In this document: positions 16,835 to 24,915 of the stretch, piece after piece
Layout: every line of letters starts with the position of its first letter
How positions within the stretch are numbered: position 1 is the first letter of the stretch
Notes under the pieces: model-generated
What the model was told of the DNA's origin: nothing
Seen by the model: the letters and a program-made list of their open reading frames with translations, nothing else
Database searches by the model: none
Made by a program: the position numbers and the translations under genes
DNA from: Sinorhizobium medicae
GTDB taxonomy: Bacteria; Pseudomonadota; Alphaproteobacteria; Rhizobiales; Rhizobiaceae
Length of the DNA stretch: 64,000 bases
Direction of reading: 5' to 3'
Assembly: GCF_007827695.1 (NCBI RefSeq)
Contig: NZ_VITA01000003.1
Coordinates: 186,001 to 250,000 of the forward strand

Positions 16835-16929
16835 GAACGAAAAAAATCAGGCGTAATGCTGGAGACTGCTTTGGCGCGAGTGGACATGCGAGCAGTTGAT
16901 CGCACGGGAAAGTTACATTTTCGGGAGAA

Positions 16930-16971
16930 TTGTTCCTGATCAATGCCGTCGCCTGCGCAAAGAACTATCCT
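16930..16971 (+). promoter_or_regulatory. Anaerobox plus -10 element, promoter of arcABC
   Basis: TTGTTCCTGATCAA at 16930-16943 matches TTGAT-N4-ATCAA at nine of ten positions. Its centre (16936.5) lies 41.5 bases before position 16978, and TATCCT sits at 16966-16971, exactly where the -10 element of a class II FNR/CRP-type promoter should be. This would leave a leader of about 150 bases before arcA. Anaerobic control of arginine deiminase operons by FNR-family proteins is well known in other bacteria; here it is inferred from the site. Confidence 0.7.
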
Positions 16972-17129
16972 ATTCCCAGCGAAATACTGAAGAGGGCATC
17001 CACAGGCTGCGGAACTGTTTGGCTCTGGCTGAAGTGCTCGTCCGCAAACGCCGTGATGACCGCCCAGCCCGACTTTCGTCGAATTTCGACCAACGCAGGC
17101 GAGTCTGAGTGTCGCGGAAGGAGATGCCA

Positions 17130-18359
17130 ATGCGTACTGTCGGTGTCCATTCGGAAGTCGGTAAGCTTAGAACGGTGATGGTCTGCAGACCATCCTTGGC
17201 TCATCAACGGCTGACGCCGGGCAATTGTCACGACTTGCTTTTCGATGATGTCGTCTGGGTGCATGAGGCGCAGAAGGACCATTACGATTTCGTTCTGAAA
17301 ATGCAGGAACGAGGTGTGGAGGTCCTAGAGTTGCACGACCTTCTAACCGACACTCTGATGGATGCCGAAGGGCGCAAGTTCGTACTTGATCGCCGGGCCA
17401 CACCCAACGTCATGGGATCCCAAATCGCCGAACTCGTACGTCCCTGGATGGAGGAAATGGAGCCCAAGCACCTGGCTGCTTTCCTGATCGGTGGAATCTC
17501 TGTTGCAGACCTCCCGGAGGGACATGGCAAGACCCTGATGGCATCAGCCTTCGGAGCCACCGAATTTGTCCTTCCCCCGATACCCAACACCCTGTTTCAG
17601 CGCGATCCGTCCTGCTGGATTTACAACGGCGTGACGTGCAACCCCATGTTCTGGCCGGCGCGGCGCGCAGAAACTCTGGTTCAAAGGGCGATCTACAAGT
17701 TTCATCCTTCCTTCAAGAGTGCGAGCTTCGATATTTGGTGGGGCGACTCCGACGAGCAGTTTGCCAACGCCACGATCGAAGGCGGCGACGTTATGCCTAT
17801 CGGCAATGGTATCCTACTGGTCGGAATGGGGGAACGGACCACTTACCAAGCGGTTGGCCAGGTTGCCAAAACCTTGTTCAAGGCCGGAGCCGCTACACGC
17901 GTCATCGGCTGCCTTATGCCGAAGAGCCGCGCGGCAATGCACCTCGACACGGTATTCACATTCTGTGATCGCGACGTAGTGACGCTATTCGCCGAGGTTG
18001 TAGATCGGATCCGCTGCTACAGCATGATCCCTCTCGACGATGAGGGAAATTTCGAGGTGCGGCAGGAAGATCGACCCATGCTTGAAGTTGTTGCCGAAGC
18101 TTTAGGCGTCGACAAGCTTCGCACTATCGCAACGGGCGGCAATACCTATGAGGCTGAGCGCGAACAATGGGACGACGGGAACAACGTCGTCGCGCTCGAG
18201 CCGGGAGTAGTCGTTGCTTATGATCGGAACACCTATACCAACACCCTGCTCCGCAAGGCAGGCATCGAGGTCATCACAATCCGTGGCTCCGAGTTGGGCC
18301 GAGGACGCGGCGGCGGTCATTGCATGACGTGTCCGATTTGGCGAGAGCCGACTGAATGA
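17130..18359 (+). CDS. arcA: Arginine deiminase
   Basis: This 409-residue cytoplasmic enzyme hydrolyses arginine to citrulline and ammonia, the first step of the arginine deiminase pathway. The nucleophilic cysteine is C398 in [11 protein letters not shown], the position known from other arginine deiminases. The guanidinium-fold motifs [31 protein letters not shown] and [10 protein letters not shown] are all present. Of the possible starts, 17130 is chosen because AAGGAG lies 6 bases upstream and the alternative ATG at 17124 touches that site. It is the first gene of arcA-arcB-arcC, and ammonia release would raise internal pH. Confidence 0.96.
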   Translation: MRTVGVHSEVGKLRTVMVCRPSLAHQRLTPGNCHDLLFDDVVWVHEAQKDHYDFVLKMQERGVEVLELHDLLTDTLMDAEGRKFVLDRRATPNVMGSQIAELVRPWMEEMEPKHLAAFLIGGISVADLPEGHGKTLMASAFGATEFVLPPIPNTLFQRDPSCWIYNGVTCNPMFWPARRAETLVQRAIYKFHPSFKSASFDIWWGDSDEQFANATIEGGDVMPIGNGILLVGMGERTTYQAVGQVAKTLFKAGAATRVIGCLMPKSRAAMHLDTVFTFCDRDVVTLFAEVVDRIRCYSMIPLDDEGNFEVRQEDRPMLEVVAEALGVDKLRTIATGGNTYEAEREQWDDGNNVVALEPGVVVAYDRNTYTNTLLRKAGIEVITIRGSELGRGRGGGHCMTCPIWREPTE

Positions 18360-18398
18360 CTGACTTTGCAACCGGATTTCAGCAAATGGAGCAGCACC

Positions 18399-19403
18399 AT
18401 GAGTTTCAATCTTCGAAATCGCTCGCTTCTGACCGTGCAGGACTACACACCGCGGGAATTTCGTTATCTCGTAGATCTCGCCCGCGATCTTAAGCGCGCG
18501 AAATATGCGCGGACCGAACAAGAACATTTGAAAGGCAAGGAAATCTGCCTGATCTTTGAAAAGACATCGACGCGTACAAGATGCGCATTCGAAGTGGCCT
18601 GCTCGGATCAAGGCGCTAATGTTACATATCTTGACCCTGCCGGCTCGCAGATCGGGCACAAGGAGTCTTTCAAGGACACCGCCCGCGTACTGGGCCGCAT
18701 GTACGACGCCATCGAATACCGCGGCGCCTCACAAACTGGCGTAGAGACTCTCGCGAAATATGCGGGTGTGCCGGTCTACAATGGCCTCACCGACGAGTAT
18801 CATCCCACGCAGATGATCGCCGACGTCATGACTATGCGCGAGCATAGCGACAAGCCGATCAGCGAGATCAAGTACGCCTATATCGGCGACACCCGATCGA
18901 ACATGGGTCATTCTCTGCTCATTGTCGGCTGTTTGATGGGGATGGATGTGCGCATATGCGGTCCCCGATCTCTGTGGCCGTCAGAAGAATATCAGACTAT
19001 CGCCAAAGAACTTAAGGCTCAGTCCGGCGCGCGCCTCATGATTACGGACGATCCGAGGGCAGCAGTGGAGGGAGTTGACTTCATTCACACGGATGTCTGG
19101 GTTTCGATGGGTGAGCCGAAGGAGGTCTGGAAAGAACGCATTCAGTTGCTTACGCCCTATCAGGTCAATGCCGAGTTGATGTCAGCAAGCGGCAACCCGC
19201 AAACCAAGTTCATGCATTGCCTCCCGGCCTACCACGATACCGAGACCGCTATCGGAAAGCAGATTTCCGAGGACTACGGGATGTCGAACGGTCTTGAGGT
19301 CACTGACGAAGTGTTCGAGTCGCAAGCGAACGTCGCATTCGAACAGGCCGAGAATCGCATGCATACGATCAAGGCACTGCTGGTTGCAACCCTGGGAGAC
19401 TGA
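18399..19403 (+). CDS. arcB: Ornithine carbamoyltransferase, catabolic
   Basis: This 334-residue enzyme carries the carbamoyl-phosphate site STRTR (57-61), HPTQ, and the ornithine site HCLPAYHD. In this operon it should run in the catabolic direction, splitting citrulline with phosphate into ornithine and carbamoyl phosphate. Length and motifs are those of the ornithine, not the aspartate, transcarbamoylases. The start at 18399 has GGAG 7 bases upstream and leaves 39 bp after arcA; an upstream TTG is less likely. Ornithine formed here could feed the ornithine decarboxylase and PotE system encoded nearby. The anabolic enzyme ArgF is normally encoded elsewhere with argD. Confidence 0.95.
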   Translation: MSFNLRNRSLLTVQDYTPREFRYLVDLARDLKRAKYARTEQEHLKGKEICLIFEKTSTRTRCAFEVACSDQGANVTYLDPAGSQIGHKESFKDTARVLGRMYDAIEYRGASQTGVETLAKYAGVPVYNGLTDEYHPTQMIADVMTMREHSDKPISEIKYAYIGDTRSNMGHSLLIVGCLMGMDVRICGPRSLWPSEEYQTIAKELKAQSGARLMITDDPRAAVEGVDFIHTDVWVSMGEPKEVWKERIQLLTPYQVNAELMSASGNPQTKFMHCLPAYHDTETAIGKQISEDYGMSNGLEVTDEVFESQANVAFEQAENRMHTIKALLVATLGD

Positions 19404-19405
19404 CT

Positions 19406-20380
19406 ATGCGCGTCGTGATCGCCTTAGGTGGTAATGCGCTCCTGAAACGAGGGGAGCCGATGACCGCCGAAGTACAACGGCAGAACATCAAGATAGCGGC
19501 CGAGGCCATTGCGCCGATCGCAGCGGAGCATCAGATCGTGGTTACTCACGGCAATGGCCCGCAGGTCGGGCTGTTAGCCCTGCAGGGATCCGCATACAAG
19601 CCAGAGGAGGCCTATCCGCTCGATATCCTTGGAGCCGAAACCGAAGGCATGATCGGCTACATGCTGGAGCAGGAACTTGGAAACGTCCTTCCTTTCGAAG
19701 TGCCGCTGGCAACAATCCTCACGATGGTTGAGGTCGACGGCAACGACCCCGGATTTCAGAATCCCACCAAGTTTGTTGGCCCAGTTTACGACGCAAGCGA
19801 GGCGGGAGAGCTGCATCAGCAAAAAGGATGGGTATTCAAGCAGGACGGGAATAAATGGCGTCGCGTGGTGGCGTCGCCGATTCCCAAGCGTATCTTCGAG
19901 CTTCGCCCTATTCAATGGCTTCTCGACAAAGGTGCTGTTGTCATCTGTGCCGGCGGTGGGGGAATTCCGACAATGTATGAGCAGGGAAAGGAACGGACAC
20001 TGATTGGCGTGGAAGCGGTTATCGACAAGGATCTCTGCTCGGCCCTTCTTGCCCGGGATATTGAAGCAGACCTGCTCATATTGGCGACCGACGCAGAAGC
20101 TGTATATACCGGATGGGGAACCCCGGAACGAAAGGCGATCTTCAAGACCAATCCCAACCGGCTAGGCGAGTTCTCGTTTCCTGCCGGGTCTATGGGACCA
20201 AAGGTCGAGGCCGCTTGTCATTTTGTGAATGCGACCGGGCGCGCTGCCGCAATAGGTGCATTGGCTGACATTCCAGCAATGGTGCGTGGTGAGCGGGGCA
20301 CGATTATAAGCTCGTCGTTTTCTGACATCACGTGGCACGTCGAGGTTCCAATTCCAGGTCCGGCCGCCCGTCCAGTCTAG
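19406..20380 (+). CDS. arcC: Carbamate kinase
   Basis: This 324-residue enzyme transfers phosphate from carbamoyl phosphate to ADP, making one ATP per arginine and releasing ammonia and CO2. The amino-acid-kinase fold is shown by the N-terminal [17 protein letters not shown], by [15 protein letters not shown], by [11 protein letters not shown] and by the ATP-site segment [16 protein letters not shown]. The length is normal. It starts 2 bp after the arcB stop, with GGGAGA about 6 bases before the ATG, so the three arc genes are one transcript. No arginine/ornithine antiporter (arcD) follows; the APC antiporters upstream may fill that role. Confidence 0.96.
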   Translation: MRVVIALGGNALLKRGEPMTAEVQRQNIKIAAEAIAPIAAEHQIVVTHGNGPQVGLLALQGSAYKPEEAYPLDILGAETEGMIGYMLEQELGNVLPFEVPLATILTMVEVDGNDPGFQNPTKFVGPVYDASEAGELHQQKGWVFKQDGNKWRRVVASPIPKRIFELRPIQWLLDKGAVVICAGGGGIPTMYEQGKERTLIGVEAVIDKDLCSALLARDIEADLLILATDAEAVYTGWGTPERKAIFKTNPNRLGEFSFPAGSMGPKVEAACHFVNATGRAAAIGALADIPAMVRGERGTIISSSFSDITWHVEVPIPGPAARPV

Positions 20381-20601
20381 ATTGTCTGCGCACCGTCGGC
20401 GGGTGAGAAATCGTGATAGCCTTCGAGAGGCGACGGATGAAGGCGATTGGAACTTCCGTTATTCAAAAGCGTGCACTTGCGAGAAAAGGTCCCCTGCGTG
20501 CAACAACTTCCCAAGTGGTGTCCGCAGTGGCGAAGGCCGCACTGATAACGGTGCGGCGAAATGCGGCTTCCCATCCCTTTGACTGAAAGTGGAGCAAGGA
20601 A

Positions 20602-21072
20602 ATGGCTGAAAAACAAAATATCGATTTGGATGCCGCACCTGCGAGCGCCAAGGACCTTCGTATGCAACTCCTTCAACGACAAATGGAGGAAATGGAGAAG
20701 GAACGACAGGTCAAAGCGGTACAGGAGAAGAAGCTGACTGACTTTGCCGACGTATTTCTCGAGGAGCATGTCACGCAAGAGGAGGTCGCCGTCGTGCGCC
20801 GCCTCGTGGCGAACGCCGTACGAGACGGAAAGTTCGAGGCGATGGTTTACAGCTTCCCTTCGAGTCTCTGCACCGATAGTGGCCGAGCAATAAACAGCGC
20901 CGACCGCGATTGGCCTCAGACCCTCCAGGGCAAGGCAAAAGAATTCTACGAACGCTATCAAAAATTCGGCAAGCCTCAGGGCTTCAAGCTGAAAGCTATG
21001 ATCGTCAACTTTCCTGGTGGAATGCCTGGTGACGTGGGCTTCTTCCTGAACTGGGCTCCTGATGACTCTTAG
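20602..21072 (+). CDS. Conserved-looking hypothetical protein, 156 aa
   Basis: The product is soluble with no signal peptide. Residues about 20-50 are strongly charged and predicted to form a coiled coil (QRQMEEMEKERQVKAVQEKK). A compact domain follows with EEHVTQEEVAVVRRLVANA, a motif SFPSSLCTDSGRAIN and a hydrophobic tail (VGFFLNWAPDD). No family is recognised. GCAAGGAA ends just before the ATG, a good ribosome site, and codon use resembles the flanking genes. It sits between arcC and the cellulose operon and reads in the same direction as both, but 221 bp separate it from arcC. Confidence 0.7.
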   Translation: MAEKQNIDLDAAPASAKDLRMQLLQRQMEEMEKERQVKAVQEKKLTDFADVFLEEHVTQEEVAVVRRLVANAVRDGKFEAMVYSFPSSLCTDSGRAINSADRDWPQTLQGKAKEFYERYQKFGKPQGFKLKAMIVNFPGGMPGDVGFFLNWAPDDS

Positions 21073-21720
21073 GAATGAGGCCTGCAGACCCGAGTTAGTC
21101 GACTTCTTTGCATACTGACGCACAGTCTGGCCGCACTGCATTCCCGCCGGCGCCATTGCCGACTGTGTCTGCTCTGCATTGCGATCACGCGCGCGGTGGA
21201 GCTGCACGGTGCCCGTCCAGACAAAGCGATTGCTGGACGGAGCACCACTTGCGCCAGCATAGCCGGGGCCGGGCCAAGCCTGATTTTCCAAGTCGCGCAC
21301 CGTGCAATCACTAGCTCAAACAGCGCATAGTGACGGAAGAGCGCCGCGTTTGCCGGAGGCTCCAAACTTCTGAGGAAGTGGAGCCGATATGAGCGTGAAA
21401 GCGAACAAATTTTCACCTGCGACGGCTTTGGCAACGAGCGTCGCCAGGCGCAAAATGGCATCGATTTGCAGTCCATTGTTCCTTGGGAAGCGGCTACGCT
21501 CGGCGACGTTCAACCTTACTCAGCAAGACCAGGCTGGCCGACGGCAGAAGGCGGCCGTCTACGGCGGATTTGAACCTAGATTGACGGGCTCTGCACTTGG
21601 CCGCCCGGTCAGTTGCTCTCTGCCACGTTTCCCACAGGTCGCGCGGGGTTGCGCAGTCCTATTCGCAAACTTGTCTTCCTTGCGGTTGAACTCTAGGTCG
21701 AATGAATTATTGATGGCCGT
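21073..21720. other. 648-bp gap before the cellulose operon
   Basis: No gene is supported here. An 8-bp inverted repeat (CCGTCCAG at 21213-21220, CTGGACGG at 21233-21240) may end the transcript of the 156-aa gene, but it lacks a T-run. A short plus-strand frame from 21389 has a fair ribosome site (GGAG 5 bases before ATG), but its product is arginine-rich and unlike a real protein. The cellulose promoter is expected in the last 200 bp; I could not identify it. Confidence 0.5.
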
Positions 21721-22656
21721 ATGGCAAAGCGGTTACTGAGTCGGCGCTTCGGCCCGCCGGTCATTCTTCTATGTATATTGATCACGGGTTGTACGGCCCG
21801 AGAAGGCGTGCGCATGCCAACGGCAGCGGCAATGGTGCCGGCCGAAAATGCTCTCGTGCTCCCGCCACCGGGCGGCCCGTCAGTACTAAGTGTCGTCGAG
21901 CGGCGTACCTCGAACGCGGTGGAGCAGGACATCTATCTTTACACATCCGCTGCCACGCCGGGTCAGAACTTCTTGCGCGTGCAGTTTTTTGGACCTGTAG
22001 GTACGAGCAGTGCGCAGGAGCGAACCGCTTACATTCCGATCCGCAGTTCGGAGATGCTGCGGGAGGCTTATCGCGCAATACCGGGCGCCGCCCTGAGGCA
22101 GACCGCCGACTATCTGCAAAACAACTACGGTCCGTTCAGCTACGCCTTCGGCCGCGGCCGGGGCAACGATTCCTGTCTTTACCCCTGGCAGCAAATCCGG
22201 CCACCTCAACACCGCCGCTCGCCATTGCGGGACTATGGCACCATTCAGATCCGCCTTCGCTATTGCAAGACTGGTGCTACGGAAAGCGAACTACTGGCGG
22301 CTGTTTATGGTTATACGATCCTTGGCACTTTCGCTGATCCGGACTGGAATCCCTATGGCGAGCCTCCGGCAGTGGATCCGGCTTTGGGCCGGGCAGGCAA
22401 CCCGATCTATAGGCATGAGCGGCCGCTCGCTGCGGCGGGAGCGCCCATTCAGCCGGTCAGGTTGGTGCGGTCGGCTCCCGAGCCTACGAGTGCGATCAGG
22501 CCGGAGTTGCAACAGGAGACGGCGGCCCCTACCGAGACCGTGGTTCCTACACCCACCGGTTCGCCTCAAATGAATCCGCCGGTTCCGTCCGGCAATAGCA
22601 CGATTGTCGTTCCCACGCCGGCTTGTGGAGCGCAGCCGGCAAGTGAATGCCCTTGA
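21721..22656 (+). CDS. bcsN: Cellulose biosynthesis protein BcsN (lipoprotein)
   Basis: This 311-residue protein starts with a lipoprotein signal (basic AKRLLSRR, hydrophobic PPVILLCIL, lipobox ITGC). The mature part includes LRVQFFGPVGTSS, a conserved FSYAFGRGRGNDSCLYPWQQI and GTIQIRLRYC, followed by a proline- and threonine-rich C-terminal third that is probably unstructured. It matches the rhizobial BcsN family, which is found beside bcsA in alphaproteobacteria and whose exact role in cellulose export is unsettled. It is the first gene of the operon, 78 bp before bcsA. The ribosome site before its ATG is weak. Confidence 0.8.
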   Translation: MAKRLLSRRFGPPVILLCILITGCTAREGVRMPTAAAMVPAENALVLPPPGGPSVLSVVERRTSNAVEQDIYLYTSAATPGQNFLRVQFFGPVGTSSAQERTAYIPIRSSEMLREAYRAIPGAALRQTADYLQNNYGPFSYAFGRGRGNDSCLYPWQQIRPPQHRRSPLRDYGTIQIRLRYCKTGATESELLAAVYGYTILGTFADPDWNPYGEPPAVDPALGRAGNPIYRHERPLAAAGAPIQPVRLVRSAPEPTSAIRPELQQETAAPTETVVPTPTGSPQMNPPVPSGNSTIVVPTPACGAQPASECP

Positions 22657-22734
22657 GCCGCGGCTCGCCGGGCTTGAAACAGGCTCATCTTGGGCTCGCG
22701 GTACTGCATGCGCCGATTGCTAGAAGGCAGATCT

Positions 22735-24915
22735 ATGCGTAAAGTTTTCGTCCTTGCCGTGTGGGCGTTCATCTCTCTCTGTGTCGTGGCGATCATCACT
22801 CTGCCCGTCAACTTACAGACGCAGTTGATCGCTAGTCTGCTCATCGTAACGCTGATGGCGATCATCAAGCTCGTAGATGCCGGGGGGAGGTGGCGCTTGA
22901 TTGCGCTCGCCTTCGGAACGGCGGTGGTGCTGCGCTATGTCTATTGGCGCACTACCGGAACATTGCCGCCCATCAACCAGCCTGAGAATTTCATTCCCGG
23001 CTTTCTTCTCTATCTCGCTGAAATGTATAGCGTCATGATGCTGGCGCTCAGTCTCTTCGTCGTCGCCATGCCGCTTCCCCCGCGACCCTCCCGGGCAGCA
23101 ACACCGGGCGACTACCCCAAGGTCGACGTGTTCGTCCCTTCCTACAACGAGGACGCATCTCTGCTTGCCAACACGCTCGCGGCAGCCAAAGGCATGGACT
23201 ATCCGGCAGAGAAGCTGAGGGTGTGGTTGCTTGACGACGGCGGTACGCTGCAGAAGCGGAACTCGACTAATCTCGTTGAGGCGCAACGCGCCACCGCACG
23301 CAATCTGGAACTGCAAAAGCTGTGCACCGATCTCGGGGTGCGTTACCTCACGCGCGATCGCAACGAACACGCCAAAGCGGGCAATCTCAACAATGGCATG
23401 TCGCATTCGGATGGAGACCTGATTGCTGTTTTTGACGCGGATCATGCGCCTGCCCGCGACTTCCTGCTGGAGACCGTCGGCTACTTCGAGGACGATCCGC
23501 GCCTGTTTCTCGTGCAGACGCCGCATTTTTTTCTCAATCCGGACCCCCTCGAGCGCAATCTGAGAACATTCGAGAAGATGCCAAGCGAAAACGAGATGTT
23601 CTACGGCATTATCCAGCGTGGCCTTGACAAGTGGAACGCAGCTTTCTTCTGCGGTTCCGCAGCCGTCCTCAGACGCAAGGCGCTTGAGGACACGAGTGGC
23701 TTCAGCGGCAAGAGCATCACCGAAGATTGCGAAACCGCGTTGGCGCTACACGGACGCGGTTGGAACAGCGTCTATGTCGATCGCCCGCTGATCGCAGGAT
23801 TACAACCCGCGACATTCGCGAGTTTCATCGGTCAGCGAAGCCGCTGGGCGCAGGGGATGATGCAAATCTTGATGTTCCGATTTCCACTCTTTAAGGGGGG
23901 TCTGACGATACCACAGCGCCTCTGCTACATGTCGTCGACACTGTTTTGGCTTTTCCCATTTCCGCGCACGATCTTTCTTTTCGCGCCGCTCTGCTATCTT
24001 TTCTTCGATTTGCAGATATTCACCGCGTCGGGCGGCGAGTTCATGGGGTATACGCTTGCCTATCTGGTCGTTAACCTGATGATGCAGAATTATCTCTATG
24101 GTTCGTTCCGCTGGCCCTGGATTTCCGAGCTCTACGAGTACGTCCAGACCGTTCACCTTCTGCCGGCCGTCGTGTCGGTGGTGTTGAATCCGCGCAAGCC
24201 GACTTTCAAAGTCACGGCAAAGGACGAATCCATTCAGGAGAGCCGTCTATCGGAGATCGGGCGACCCTTTTTTGTGGTCTTCATTGTCCTCTTCATAGCG
24301 TTGCTGGTGACCGCATACCGTGTCTACACGGAACCCTACAAAGCGGATATCACCATGGTCGTTGGAGGCTGGAACCTTCTCAATCTTATAATGGCCGGAT
24401 GTGCTCTGGGCGTCGTCTCTGAACGCGGGGAAAAAGCCGCGTCGCGGCGCGTCAAAGTAAGTCGCCGCTGTGAATTCTCGACCGGCGAACGATGGTATCC
24501 GGCGACGATCGAGGATGTCTCCGCCAATGGCGTCCGCATTCAGGTTTATGGCCTTGCTAAGGATGATTTGTCCGTCGAGGCGCGGACCGAAATCCGCTTC
24601 GAGCCTTTCGCCGGGGATGGCGCTATCGAGATTCTGCCGATGGCGGTCAGAAACGTGGAAGTCACGGGTGACATAACCGCAGTCGGTTGCCGCTTCCTGC
24701 CGGAGGTTGCCCGGCACCATAGCCTCGTCGCAGATCTCCTGTTCGCGAATTCACGGCAATGGAGCGAATTCCAGCACAAGCGCCGCGGCAATCCAGGTCT
24801 GGTTCGCGGTACCGTGTGGTTCCTCTGGCTCGCCTTCTATCAAATGGGGCGGGGTCTAATCTATTTCTTCCGCAGCCTCGGTTCTTCCCGCAAAGAGGCG
24901 AGGGGGGTCCGTTGA
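22735..24915 (+). CDS. bcsA: Cellulose synthase catalytic subunit (UDP-forming)
   Basis: This 726-residue inner-membrane glycosyltransferase (GT2) polymerises UDP-glucose and passes the glucan through its own channel. All catalytic motifs are present in order: LLDDGG, DADHAP, the acceptor-side TEDCE and QRSRWAQGM, with FFCGSAAVLRR between. Membrane segments flank the cytoplasmic domain, and a C-terminal PilZ domain begins near residue 565 with RRVKVSRR and IEDVSANG, for cyclic di-GMP activation. The first arginine of the usual RxxxR motif appears to be lysine. The start at 22735 has AGAAGG 7 bases upstream. It overlaps bcsB by four bases. Confidence 0.95.
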   Translation: MRKVFVLAVWAFISLCVVAIITLPVNLQTQLIASLLIVTLMAIIKLVDAGGRWRLIALAFGTAVVLRYVYWRTTGTLPPINQPENFIPGFLLYLAEMYSVMMLALSLFVVAMPLPPRPSRAATPGDYPKVDVFVPSYNEDASLLANTLAAAKGMDYPAEKLRVWLLDDGGTLQKRNSTNLVEAQRATARNLELQKLCTDLGVRYLTRDRNEHAKAGNLNNGMSHSDGDLIAVFDADHAPARDFLLETVGYFEDDPRLFLVQTPHFFLNPDPLERNLRTFEKMPSENEMFYGIIQRGLDKWNAAFFCGSAAVLRRKALEDTSGFSGKSITEDCETALALHGRGWNSVYVDRPLIAGLQPATFASFIGQRSRWAQGMMQILMFRFPLFKGGLTIPQRLCYMSSTLFWLFPFPRTIFLFAPLCYLFFDLQIFTASGGEFMGYTLAYLVVNLMMQNYLYGSFRWPWISELYEYVQTVHLLPAVVSVVLNPRKPTFKVTAKDESIQESRLSEIGRPFFVVFIVLFIALLVTAYRVYTEPYKADITMVVGGWNLLNLIMAGCALGVVSERGEKAASRRVKVSRRCEFSTGERWYPATIEDVSANGVRIQVYGLAKDDLSVEARTEIRFEPFAGDGAIEILPMAVRNVEVTGDITAVGCRFLPEVARHHSLVADLLFANSRQWSEFQHKRRGNPGLVRGTVWFLWLAFYQMGRGLIYFFRSLGSSRKEARGVR

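Noticed and set aside
20377-21300. Long minus-strand frame of 307 codons after arcC
   Set aside because: It runs antisense across the better supported 156-aa gene, and its product is mixed composition without domain features.
21389-21739. Plus-strand frame of 116 codons with a fair ribosome site
   Set aside because: The product is arginine- and serine-rich with no domain, and it runs into the start of bcsN in another frame.
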